From Cryobacterium sp. Y50 (lineage in GTDB: Bacteria; Actinomycetota; Actinomycetes; Actinomycetales; Microbacteriaceae): a DNA stretch of 64,000 nucleotides. The stretch is taken from the NCBI RefSeq assembly GCF_002929805.1, contig NZ_PJJM01000087.1:1-64000 (forward strand), in the 5' to 3' direction. The position numbers were made by a program, and so were the translations under genes. Every line of letters begins with the position of its first letter. Within the stretch, counting starts at the first letter, position 1. The notes beneath the pieces are model-generated. The model did no database searches, was not told the DNA's origin, and saw only the letters and a program-made list of their open reading frames with translations. Shown in pieces: positions 36,184 through 44,387 of this stretch.

Positions 36184-36846
36184 TCACTGTGAGTGTCCAG
36201 CGAGACGGTGGAGCAGATGCTTCCGTAGTATTTGAACATCGGACGGCTCTGTGTCGGTGCGCATCTGAGGCTCGGCAGTGATGCTAGCCACCGCGAGCTC
36301 GAGAAGGCGGCGGGAGGCTGCTCGGGCCTCTTCTTCGGGCAATATGACAAGTTGTTCGTTGAGATAGATGAGCAGGAGGAGATCCTCGGCCCAGCGGTCA
36401 GCACGGATTCGTCCCTCAGACTTCGCTCGCCGTACCAGCGATGTGAAACCCTCGGTGATGAAATCACGAAGGCGGTCAACTTCAGGACTCTGGCCAGCGG
36501 CAATTTCACGGAGTGCGCTCAGGTAGCCGACATTCTTAAGCTGCTCCTCCCACAACCAGCTCACATAAGCCATCAAGCCATCCCAACCGGTGTCTGCCGC
36601 CATCGCATTGCTGATGACCTCCTCATGCTGGATGAGATTGACTAAAAGCACGGCCTCGATGAGCTTGTGACGGTCGGAAAAGTGGCGGTACAGGGTCGCA
36701 CCACTGACTCCAGCCCGCTTGGCGATTGCATTAAGGGGAGCGTTGATCCCGCTTTCAGCGAAGACTTCGAAGCCGGCAGCGATGAGGGCCTCGCGATTCC
36801 GCTGTTGGTCTCTACGTGGGGCTCGCGATCGCCCGGTCTCCACCAT
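36184..36846 (-). CDS. TetR-family transcriptional regulator
   Basis: A 220-aa regulator. The N-terminal HTH is at about 20-65 (AGFEVFAESGINAPLNAIAK, then AGVSGATLYRHFSDRHKLIE), with an all-helical ligand domain after it. It is divergent from a GMC oxidoreductase gene, with 166 bp between them containing a good palindrome (36878-36901). It presumably represses that gene, which is now destroyed by IS1380, leaving the regulator without its obvious target. Confidence 0.9.
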   Translation of the reverse strand: MVETGRSRAPRRDQQRNREALIAAGFEVFAESGINAPLNAIAKRAGVSGATLYRHFSDRHKLIEAVLLVNLIQHEEVISNAMAADTGWDGLMAYVSWLWEEQLKNVGYLSALREIAAGQSPEVDRLRDFITEGFTSLVRRAKSEGRIRADRWAEDLLLLIYLNEQLVILPEEEARAASRRLLELAVASITAEPQMRTDTEPSDVQILRKHLLHRLAGHSQ

Positions 36847-36877
36847 CGTTCTAATCTACTTGGAAACGACACTAAGA

Positions 36878-36901
36878 AAAACGTACACATTTATACGTTT
36901 T
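36878..36901. promoter_or_regulatory. Palindromic operator between tetR and the GMC gene
   Basis: AAAACGTA (36878-36885) and TACGTTTT (36894-36901) form a perfect inverted repeat with an 8-bp centre (CACATTTA), in an AT-rich stretch between the divergent starts. The size and position are typical for a TetR dimer site. Confidence 0.6.
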
Positions 36902-37012
36902 AGGCTAAACTCCGGACTACAACCCGATATCGTGACCCAGCCGCACTGGCTGGGAATCGTCAGTCATTCAGCCGGTATGGCATTGAACTGACTGACTCGA
37001 CGGAGGTAAGCA

Positions 37013-37477
37013 ATGGACACCGGCATTTTCGACTACATCATCGTCGGCGCAGGAGCGGCAGGAGCGACCCTCGCGGATAGGCTTAGCAGGAAAACGCCAG
37101 GATCGGTGTTGGTCCTGGAAAGCGGTGGCCCCGATTGGGACCCGATGATCCATATCCCGAAGGGCTTCTTTTTCCTCTACGGGGGCAAGAAACACTCCTT
37201 TTATTACAACCCACGCACACCACAGAATTCCGAGTTCAAAGATTCCTGGCAGCGCGGTAGGGTCGCCGGAGGTTCCACCTCACTGAACGGCCTGCAGTAC
37301 GACCGTGCCCGGCAGCATTACTGGGACTCGGTGGCCAAGGTCACTGACGACCGTTGGGCATGGGACAACGTCCTGGACGCCTACCGCGAGATCGAGGACC
37401 ACGAACTTGGAGCCTCGCCCACCCGCGGCGCGGGAGGACCGTTAAGCCTCAGTCCACCGATCGGGATTGGGATCTAG
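37013..37477 (+). pseudogene. GMC-family oxidoreductase, truncated by IS1380
   Basis: The first about 145 residues of a flavin-dependent choline dehydrogenase-type enzyme: DYIIVGAGAAGATLADRLS is the FAD-binding start, then VLVLESGGPDWDP and GRVAGGSTSLNGLQYDR. The gene sequence stops at the IS1380 end (37447), and the last ten codons are read from the insertion sequence. The missing C-terminal two thirds, with the catalytic His, is not found on the other side of the element, so flanking DNA was also lost. Likely inactive. Confidence 0.82.
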
Positions 37478-39103
37478 CGGCGCGTTAAACAGAGAATGCC
37501 TTTCTTATCAGGGAAAATTGTACTTACCACAGAACAATTCGCTGATTCAGAGGGACATCTCGTAGATGCAAGTTTCGCACACCACCCGCGCCGTGGCCCA
37601 CGTCTTCGACGATTCCAACCTCGTGTCTTCTGCGGGTTTGGTACCCGCGATGAAACTGGCCGAGAAAGCTGGTCTGCGGCGGCTGGCCGACAAATGGTTG
37701 AGCGTCCCCACCGACAAGGGCGCGAACGCCGGCCTGAAGATCGCGTCGCTGGTCGCCGGGATGGTGGCCGATGCGGAGGCCATTGACGACATGGCCGTGT
37801 TGCGCCACGGCGGGATGCGGAAGCTCTTCGCCCACCTTTACGCGCCGTCGACGCTCGGGTCGTTCCTGCGCGCGTTCACGTTCGGCCATGTGCGCCAGCT
37901 CGACGCTGTCGCGTCCCGGTTCCTGATCAACCTCGCCGCCCTGAGCCCGCTGATCAGCCCGGAACCTGACGACTATGTGTTCCTGGACGTGGACGACACC
38001 ATCATCGAGGTCCACGGGAACCAGAAGCAAGGCGCCAGCTTCGGGTACTCCGGGGTGCGGGGTTTGAACGCGCTCCTCGCAACACTAAAAACGGTCACCG
38101 GCGCCCCGATCATTCTCGCGCAACGCCTGCGCCGGGGCGCGTGTTCGTCCCCGCACGGCGCGACCCGGCTGATCAGTGACGCCCTCGCGACCATCCGCCG
38201 CTTGCCCGAGATGAGCGCCGCCCGGATCCTGTTCCGCGCCGATTCCGCGTTCTACAACTTCGCGGCCATCCGCGCCGCCCTGGCCGGCGGTGCGGACGTC
38301 TCCGTCACCGCCCGCCTCGATTCCGCAGTGCGCAAGCGCATCGCGGCCATCCCGGCGACCGGGTGGACGCCGATCAAGTACACCCATGCGATCTACGACG
38401 AGGACACTCGGACGTGGCTCTCCAACGCTGAAGTCGCCGAGATTCCCTACACCGCGTTCACCTCACGAAAGAAGTCGGACCACATCAGCGGCCGGCTCAT
38501 CGTGCGCCGGATCCCCGAGTTGAACAAGCACAAACTCGCCGGCCAGACCACGCTCTTCGACCTGTACCGCTTCCACGCGTTCTTCACCACCAGCACCCTG
38601 GGCACGGTCGCAGCGGACAAAACCCACCGCGCCCACGCGGCGATCGAGCTCGTCAACGCCGATTTGAAGGGCAGCGCTCTGGCCCACATGCCCTCCGGCG
38701 TGTTCGCTGCCAACGCGGCATGGCTGGTCCTGGCCGTGATCGCCTTCAACCTCACCCGCGCCGCCGCGGCGACCGCCGGCACCGGTCTGGCCCGGGCCAC
38801 GACCGCTACCATCCGCCGGAAACTGATCAACATCCCCGCGAGGATCGCCTCCTCAGCCCAGCGCATCACACTGCACCTGCCCGAGAACTGGACCTGGGCA
38901 ACCGGCTGGACCCACCTCTTCGACCACGCCTTCGCACCACCAAGCCCAACCCCGACCTGACCCGCACGCCCCGACCCGGCCCGACCTGGAAGCCAAGTGG
39001 AACACCACGAGCAGCGAGGCTCACCACTCAAGCACGCCCCAGCGGCCGGCAGTCCCTCAAATCAGAAAACGACTCCCAACCTCAGCCGGTCGGTGGAATG
39101 AGG
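37447..39103 (+). mobile_element. IS1380-family insertion sequence, complete
   Basis: The ends are imperfect inverted repeats: CCTCAGTCCACCGATCGG at 37447 and, read inward from 39103, CCTCATTCCACCGACCGG. The 1657-bp element holds one intact transposase gene. The flanks (TAAG on the left, TTTA on the right) do not show a target duplication, so a rearrangement after insertion is likely. A second, truncated and inverted copy lies at about 39927-41114. Confidence 0.85.
37566..38960 (+). CDS. IS1380-family transposase
   Basis: A 464-aa DDE transposase. DYVFLDVDDTIIEVHGNQK carries the first catalytic Asp and ARILFRADSAFYNFAAIRAA the second; the Glu region lies in the AHAAIELVNADLKGSALAH segment. 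MQVSHTTRAVAHVFDDSNL is a typical start. It is intact and flanked by matching ends, so this copy could be active. It differs at a few residues from the truncated copy at 39901-40995. Confidence 0.92.
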   Translation: MQVSHTTRAVAHVFDDSNLVSSAGLVPAMKLAEKAGLRRLADKWLSVPTDKGANAGLKIASLVAGMVADAEAIDDMAVLRHGGMRKLFAHLYAPSTLGSFLRAFTFGHVRQLDAVASRFLINLAALSPLISPEPDDYVFLDVDDTIIEVHGNQKQGASFGYSGVRGLNALLATLKTVTGAPIILAQRLRRGACSSPHGATRLISDALATIRRLPEMSAARILFRADSAFYNFAAIRAALAGGADVSVTARLDSAVRKRIAAIPATGWTPIKYTHAIYDEDTRTWLSNAEVAEIPYTAFTSRKKSDHISGRLIVRRIPELNKHKLAGQTTLFDLYRFHAFFTTSTLGTVAADKTHRAHAAIELVNADLKGSALAHMPSGVFAANAAWLVLAVIAFNLTRAAAATAGTGLARATTATIRRKLINIPARIASSAQRITLHLPENWTWATGWTHLFDHAFAPPSPTPT

Positions 39104-39117
39104 TTTAGCAGGGCCGG

Positions 39118-39441
39118 CTACTGAGCTGGTGAACTGATAGTTATTGTGTCGCTGGTGCGGGCATCGGCGAGGCAGTCAGCCAGACGCAGAGCATCGGTTT
39201 CGGTTGACCCCGGTACGAGCCGCAAGCCATAGGCAGACGACGGCATGTCCATGCTCAGGACCGCAGTTTCCACGCTTGGGTCGGCGTGACATTCACCGAG
39301 CGAATCGACCCTCGGATCTGCGACGCTAACACCCCAAGCGTCACTCTCGCCGACGACACGGTCATACCCGCCAGCGAAGGACCCGGAGCATCCAGGGAGC
39401 AGCAGAATCAGCGGCAGAAAAGCGAGCGGAAATCGTCGCAT
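39118..39441 (-). CDS. Small putative lipoprotein
   Basis: A 107-aa protein with signal peptide FPLAFLPLILLLPGC and lipidated Cys18, followed by about 88 hydrophilic residues with two more Cys (LGECHADPSVE, LADCLADA). No family recognised. It sits just outside the right end of the IS1380 element in the segment trapped between two inverted IS1380 copies. The frame is intact. Confidence 0.6.
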   Translation of the reverse strand: MRRFPLAFLPLILLLPGCSGSFAGGYDRVVGESDAWGVSVADPRVDSLGECHADPSVETAVLSMDMPSSAYGLRLVPGSTETDALRLADCLADARTSDTITISSPAQ

Positions 39442-39590
39442 GGCACTCCTTAGTTATCCCGATCCTCTGTCACCGAGATTTCAGCCCTCCCGCTGTCCGA
39501 ATGCCGTCAGAATTCGGGATGACGAGGCCACGCGTGCGACCGATGAGCGTTCGGCTTACGCAGATCTCAGGACTCTGCCATTCTCAAGGA

Positions 39591-39926
39591 ATGGATTGGC
39601 CCACAACTGAACCGATTATTTCTGTGCGACTTTTGTTGGAACCGCTGTCGGTGGAGCATGTGCCTGCGATGATCGAGGTTCTGGCAGACCCTTCGCTCTA
39701 TGAATATACCGGCGGAGAAATACCGTCTCTGACGGTGTTGGAAAAACGCTATGCCGCGCAGGCCGTTGGGCACTCTGATGATGGTTCGCAGTGGTGGTTG
39801 AACTGGATTGTCATTAAGTGAGACGTAGGGAGACCGGTGGGATTCGTGCAGGCAACCGTCGACGACGACGGGGCAAGTCTCGTGGCTGACATCGCTTGGG
39901 TCATTTCACCGAACTGGCAAGGGCGT
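39591..39926 (+). pseudogene. GNAT acetyltransferase, interrupted by TGA and truncated by IS1380
   Basis: ATG 39591 with AAGG upstream begins MDWPTTEPIISVRLLLEPLS, a RimJ/RimL-like GNAT start. At 39819-39821 the frame meets TGA (NWIVIK-stop-DVGRPVGFVQATVD) and then continues in the same frame with VADIAWVISPNWQGRG, the acetyl-CoA binding region. Restoring CGA (Arg) would heal it. The gene is also cut at about 39926 by the 3'-truncated IS1380 copy, so the C-terminus is missing. Confidence 0.7.
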
Positions 39927-40995
39927 GGGCGCGGTGGGTTTTGTCCGCGGTGACCGTGCCCAGGGTGCTGGTGGTGAAGAACGCGTGGAAGCGGTGCAGG
40001 TCGAAGAGCGTGGCCTGGCCGGCGAGTTTGTGCTTGTTCAGTTCCGGAATGCGGCGCACGACGAGGCGGCCGGGGATGTGGTCGGACTTCTTCCGTGAGG
40101 TGAATGCACTGTAGGGAATCTCGGCGACTTCAGCGTTGGAGATCCAGGTTCGGGTGTCCTCGTCGTAGATCGCATGGGTGTACTTGATCGGCGTCCACCC
40201 GGTCGCCGGGATGGCCGTGATGCGCTTCCTGACGGCGGAATCGAGGCGGGCCGTGACGGAGACGTCCGCGCCGCCAGCCAGAGCGGCGTGGATGGACGCG
40301 AAGGTATAGAACGCGGAATCGGCGCGGAACAGGATCCGGGCGGCGCTCATCCCAGGCAGGCGGCGGAGAGTGGCGAGGGCGTCCCGGATCAACCGGGTCG
40401 CACCGTGCGGGGACGAGGCAGCACCCCGGCGCAGGCGCTGGGCGAGGATGATCGGCGCGCCGGTGACCGTCTTCACAGTCGCGAGGATCGCGTTGAGCCC
40501 GCGGACCCCGGAGTAGCCGAAGCTGGCTCCTTGTTTCTGGTTCCCGTGGACCTCGATGATGGTGTCGTCCACGTCCAGGAACACATAGTCGTCAGGTTCC
40601 GGGCTGATCAGCGGGCTCAGGGCGGCGAGGTTGATCAGGAAACGGGACGCGACGGCGTCGAGCTGGCGCACATGGCCGAACGTGAACGCGCGCAGGAACG
40701 ACCCGAGCGTCGACGGCGCGTAAAGGTGGGCGAAGAGCTTGCGCATTCCGCCGTGGCGCAACACGGCCATGTCGTCAATGGCCTCCGCATCGGCCACCAT
40801 CCCGGCGACCAGCGACGCGATCTTCAGGCCGGCGTTCGCGCCCTTGTCGGTGGGGACGCTCAACCATTTGTCGGCCAGCCGCCGCAGACCAGCTTTCTCG
40901 GCCAGTTTCATCGCGGGTACCAAACCCGCAGAAGACACGAGGTTGGAATCGTCGAAGACGTGGGCCACGGCGCGGGTGGTGTGCGAAACTTGCAT
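39901..40995 (-). pseudogene. IS1380 transposase, C-terminally truncated
   Basis: The first about 355 residues match the intact transposase (same MQVSHTTRAVAHVFDDSNL start and DVDDTIIEVHGNQK motif) with scattered substitutions. After KTHRAHA the frame runs into the acetyltransferase remnant, giving an unrelated LASSVK tail. The region with the third catalytic acidic residue is missing, so it should be inactive. Confidence 0.85.
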
Positions 40996-41114
40996 CTACG
41001 AGATGTCCCTCTGAATCAGCGAATTGTTCTGTGGTAAGTACAATTTTCCCTGATAAGAAAGGCATTCTCTGTTTAACGCGCCGCTAGATCCCAATCCCGA
41101 TCGGTGGATTCAGG
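39927..41114 (-). mobile_element. IS1380-family insertion sequence, 3'-truncated and inverted
   Basis: The left end (CCTGAATCCACCGATCGG, read from 41114 on the minus strand) and the leader are nearly identical to the complete copy at 37447. The element ends abruptly near 39927, losing about 100 codons of transposase and the right end. With the complete copy it makes a pair of long inverted repeats about 820 bp apart, a possible substrate for inversion. Confidence 0.8.
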
Positions 41115-41158
41115 CTTAGGCAGGCCTACCAGCACGGACGGTGGGTATTTCGTAACTT

Positions 41159-41173
41159 CCGTATAATATACGG
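41159..41173. promoter_or_regulatory. Perfect 15-bp palindrome, possible orphan operator
   Basis: CCGTATAATATACGG is symmetrical around 41166 and is followed by CGTATACG 2 bp later. It lies between the truncated IS1380 and the IS3 element with no gene start beside it. It probably belonged to a promoter whose gene was removed by the insertions. Confidence 0.35.
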
Positions 41174-41360
41174 TCGTATACGCTCTTGATGCTGGCCGTA
41201 TCGGAGGTTGCGAATCGCCTGTCAACCTAGCTGCGTCGGGAGTCGTCGACGTGTCCTTCCGCAACGTTCATGGGCGCCGTTGGCGGAAGATGTCAATCTT
41301 TATGAGTCAGTTTCTTTAGCCGGTCATTGAGTTCGTTCCTTCCTTCTCGGGTTCGTTGAT

Positions 41361-42345
41361 TCAGGTCGTCGTTGGGAACGTGGGTGGCTGCGGGTGATGC
41401 CGCACGAAGCGCTCGGGGTGGGCGGTATATGCGGTTGTGAGGACCCGGGCGCGGGCGTGCTGAATGGCGGGTGCGCGGCCGTGGTGAACGTTGAACGGGG
41501 TATGCATTCCGATACCCGAATGACGATGTTCACCGTTGTACCAGTCGTAGAATTCGCTGCAGAATGAGCGTGCCTCGGCGAGGCTATAGAACCGGTCGGG
41601 GAACTCGGGCCGGTACTTCAGAATTGTGAAATGCGACTCGCTAAAGGGATTGTCGTTACTTGTATGTGGGCGGGAGTGCGACGTGGTCACACCCAGGTCA
41701 GCGAGCAGAAACGCGACGGGTTTCGAGGCCATCGAGGAGCCGTTGTCGGAGTGGATGGTCAGCTGATCTCGACGAATGTTTTGCTTCTCGATCGTGTCGA
41801 ACAGGAGCCGCTCGGCCAGCTCAGCGGATTCTGCAGGTCGCGACCATCCAACCGACGACGTACCGAGAGTAAATGTCGACAATCGTATACAAGTGAAAGT
41901 ACGACCATGTGGCTGGGCCCTTGATTTTCGATATGTCCCACGACCAGGTCATATTGGGGCCTGTGGCGATGAGTTCAGGCTTGACGCGTGCCGGGTGCTC
42001 GGCCTGGGCACGACGCTCACCGGTCTCACCGTGGGCGCGGAGCAGACGATACATCGTCGCTACCGAGCAGAGGTAGATGCCCTCGTCGAGGAGGATCGCC
42101 TGGATCTCTGCCGGTGCTTTGTCCACGAACCGACTCGAGCGCAGCACCTTGAGCACGGCAGCACGTTCCAGCTCGGTCAGTGCGCGCGGCTGCTTGGTCG
42201 GTTCCGGCCGCGGCCGAGGCGCTGAAGGCGCCCGTGGCGACCGGGGATGACGGCGGTAGTGCGTCGCCCTCGACCTGCCTACTGCTAAGCATGCATCCCG
42301 CGTGCCCACGAGCGGGACGAGGGCGGTGATGGTGGCGTCGATCAT
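41361..42345 (-). pseudogene. IS3-family transposase orfB, frameshifted
   Basis: The first part (from 42345) has the HTH_21-like region and the rve catalytic core with TWSWDISKIKGPATWSYFHL (first Asp) up to YVVGWMVA. Then the frame shifts near 41840 and continues as ESAELAERLLFDTIEKQNI, IHSDNGSSMASKPVAFLL (second Asp) and the Glu region NDNPFSESHFTILKYRPEFP. All DDE residues are present, but in two frames. Unlike programmed IS3 shifting this lies inside orfB, so it is a mutation. Confidence 0.8.
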
Positions 42346-42380
42346 TTCTCGGTGTTCGGCGCGCTGCTGTTGGTCGAGAG

Positions 42381-42824
42381 TTAATTCAACAGAGCCGAGA
42401 GTTTTCCCTGGATCGCGATCACCTGCCGTGCCGTATCCAACTCGCCCGACAGCCGGAGATTCTCTTTTAGTAGCCGGGCCGCGTCCTTCCCTGATGTACT
42501 GGCCGGCGGCGCTCCCGCCGGCCGCGCCAAAGCAGCCAGCACCCCCGTGTCTCGCTGGTCACGCTGGTCACGCCACGAGCTGAGTAATGAGGTATACAGC
42601 TTTTCCCGGCGGAGCAAAGCACCGCGGCCCTGCCGATCAAGGCTGTCGTACTCGGTGAGAATGTCGCGTTTGTACTTGGCCATGTAGGTCCGCCGCCGAG
42701 CACGCTCGGGAACCTGGGGATCGGGAACATCGTCCATCCCTACAGCCTGCCCGGTCGAGCTGAGTCCTGTCATCACTGCGTTCGTCAAGGGAACTCCTTC
42801 CCCGCCTTCTACGACACTATTCAC
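42381..42824 (-). CDS. IS3-family transposase orfA
   Basis: A 147-aa frame whose core RRTYMAKYKRDILTEYDSL, then LRREKLYTSLLSSWRDQRD and the C-terminal coiled coil KENLRLSGELDTARQVIAIQ are typical of IS3 orfA (HTH DNA-binding protein). The true start may be downstream of the first ATG, near the VPERARRRTYM segment. The end KLSALLN lies about 36 bp before orfB, whose frame extends upstream through LTLDQQQRAEHRE, so orfAB fusion by frameshifting is possible. Confidence 0.75.
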   Translation of the reverse strand: MNSVVEGGEGVPLTNAVMTGLSSTGQAVGMDDVPDPQVPERARRRTYMAKYKRDILTEYDSLDRQGRGALLRREKLYTSLLSSWRDQRDQRDTGVLAALARPAGAPPASTSGKDAARLLKENLRLSGELDTARQVIAIQGKLSALLN

Positions 42825-42880
42825 GACGATCCCGGTGCCCTACACAAGGATGACAGGGAGGGTGGCACCCACAAGATTCA

Positions 42881-43134
42881 GGTTGCCGAACACCGCGCAG
42901 CACTTCCCTGATCTCATTCACACTGACCTTCCTGAATCCCACAGCCGATGACCTCCACGTCGAAAGAATGCTGACGCGATGATCAAACAGCTAGCTCGAG
43001 GACCTACCGGCACGACTCGCCGAGTGGCCCCATATTCAGGGCAGGCGACAGGCTAGGTGGTCTGTAAACGTTTTGCATGCTTTAGCTGATCTTGGTATCA
43101 ATTGCATGGCGACTCGAAACTGACGCCTATGGCG
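42881..43134. other. Intergenic region before the catabolic island
   Basis: About 250 bp between the IS3 element and the first GntR-type promoter. I see no gene; it marks the junction between mobile DNA and the catabolic cluster. Confidence 0.4.
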
Positions 43135-43168
43135 TTGACATGATTCCTAAAACGTGTATACAGTATTT
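43135..43168 (+). promoter_or_regulatory. Promoter with GntR-type operator (site 1) for the reductase/amidohydrolase operon
   Basis: TTGACA (43135-43140) and TACAGT (43159-43164) make a promoter with an 18-bp spacer. TGTATACAGTAT (43155-43166) overlaps the -10. The same core recurs at 45588-45604, 59292-59302, 61386-61399 and 62870-62884. I infer binding of the FCD regulator encoded at 62157, with repression by blocking RNA polymerase. Confidence 0.6.
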
Positions 43169-43220
43169 CCTAAGGGGCCACCCGGCTCGGATGAATATGC
43201 ACGAAGGAGTGGTTTGCTCG

Positions 43221-44387
43221 ATGAAGAACATCACCATCGTGGGTGCGTCCCTTGCTGGGACCAGCGCTGCTAAGGCGTTACGCGAGGATGGGTACGACGG
43301 GCACATCACGATCGTCGGCGAGGAAATCTGTCGCCCTTATGATCGGCCTCCATTATCGAAGGACATTCTGGTTGGATCCAAGACGGTTGACGAGATCGCC
43401 CTTCATGATCTGGATGACCTCGATATCGACTGGAAACTCGGCACTCCCGCGACGGGTCTGGACCTTAGCCAACGACGGGTGCGGACGGGGTCCGAGGAGA
43501 TTTCATTTGATGGCCTGGTCATCGCCACGGGAGTGAGAGCGCGGGTGCTCGCTGGCTTCGAACCCGATGGCGAGCGTGTCTTGACTCTGCGCAGCCTCGA
43601 CGACGCACTACGACTGCGAGCCTGTCTGCGTTCAGGCACCCGCGTTCTCATCGTTGGCAACGGTTTCATCGGTATTGAGGTCGCCACGTCAGCTCGATCG
43701 CTCGGCTGCAATGTCACAACAGTAGGTCTGCTTGAACCGCTCAGCGCTGCGGGCCCGATCGTCTCAGCCACCTGCGCTCGCCTCCTCGCTCGCGATGGAA
43801 TCACTTCGACCGTCGGGCGGAGAGTCATCTCCATGGATCGTGAGCGGGGGACCGCCCATCTCGATGACGGCGGCGTGCTGGAGTTCGATGTTATGGTCGT
43901 CGCCATTGGCAGTGTCCCCAACGTGGAATGGTTCGCTGGCAGCGGCCTCGCAATCGAAGACGGCGTGCTGTGCGACGAAAGATGCTCAGTGATCGGTGGA
44001 AACGGTGTGGTGGCCGCGGGCGACATCGCTCGGTGGCCGAACCCCACCTTTGCCGGGCGTTCGATGCGGATCGAACACTGGGCGAACGCCATAGAGCAAG
44101 GTGCCGCAGCCGCCCGGACGCTGCTGCACGGCGAGCAGGCCCCTGCCTTCGCCTCCCTGCCGAGCTTCTGGTCGGATCACTGTGGTGTTCGTCTGCAGTC
44201 GGTCGGACTTCCGCTCCTCGGTGATCGAATCGAATTTACCGACGGCGCCATAGATGCCGAGAAGTACGCAGTCGCCTCGTATCTCGATGGTCAAATCATA
44301 GGTGGACAGACCTACGGCATACCACGCGCGATGGCACACCTCCGTATTCGCATGTCACAGGAGCTAAAAAGAAAGCAGGCAGCATGA
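43221..44387 (+). CDS. Ferredoxin reductase of a Rieske oxygenase system (NAD(P)H/FAD)
   Basis: A 388-aa flavoprotein passing electrons from NAD(P)H to a ferredoxin. NITIVGASLAGTSAAKALRE binds FAD, RPYDRPPLSKDIL is the signature of BphA4/HcaD-type reductases, VLIVGNGFIGIEVATSARSL binds NAD, and VVAAGDIARWPNP is the late FAD motif. I chose ATG 43221; GAAGGAG lies 12 bp upstream. The only Rieske oxygenase and its ferredoxin are encoded 16 kb away (59350-61384), under a similar operator, so they are the likely partners. It overlaps the next gene by ATGA. Confidence 0.88.
   Translation: MKNITIVGASLAGTSAAKALREDGYDGHITIVGEEICRPYDRPPLSKDILVGSKTVDEIALHDLDDLDIDWKLGTPATGLDLSQRRVRTGSEEISFDGLVIATGVRARVLAGFEPDGERVLTLRSLDDALRLRACLRSGTRVLIVGNGFIGIEVATSARSLGCNVTTVGLLEPLSAAGPIVSATCARLLARDGITSTVGRRVISMDRERGTAHLDDGGVLEFDVMVVAIGSVPNVEWFAGSGLAIEDGVLCDERCSVIGGNGVVAAGDIARWPNPTFAGRSMRIEHWANAIEQGAAAARTLLHGEQAPAFASLPSFWSDHCGVRLQSVGLPLLGDRIEFTDGAIDAEKYAVASYLDGQIIGGQTYGIPRAMAHLRIRMSQELKRKQAA

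Larger units (their letters stand above)
41277..42880 (-). mobile_element. IS3-family insertion sequence
   Basis: Contains orfA and a frameshifted orfB on the minus strand. The downstream end, TGGCGGAAGATGTCAATC at about 41277, recurs in the remnant at 36078. I could not identify the matching inverted repeat at the upstream end, so the 42880 limit is an estimate. The element is degraded in orfB. Confidence 0.65.

Noticed and set aside
13541-39821. Reassignment of TGA to tryptophan
   Set aside because: Many intact genes end in TGA with overlapping starts (for example 3829-3832, 5019-5022, 22044-22047), so TGA is a normal stop here.
37447-41114. Functional IS1380 composite transposon
   Set aside because: One copy lacks its right end and part of the transposase, and no target duplication is visible.
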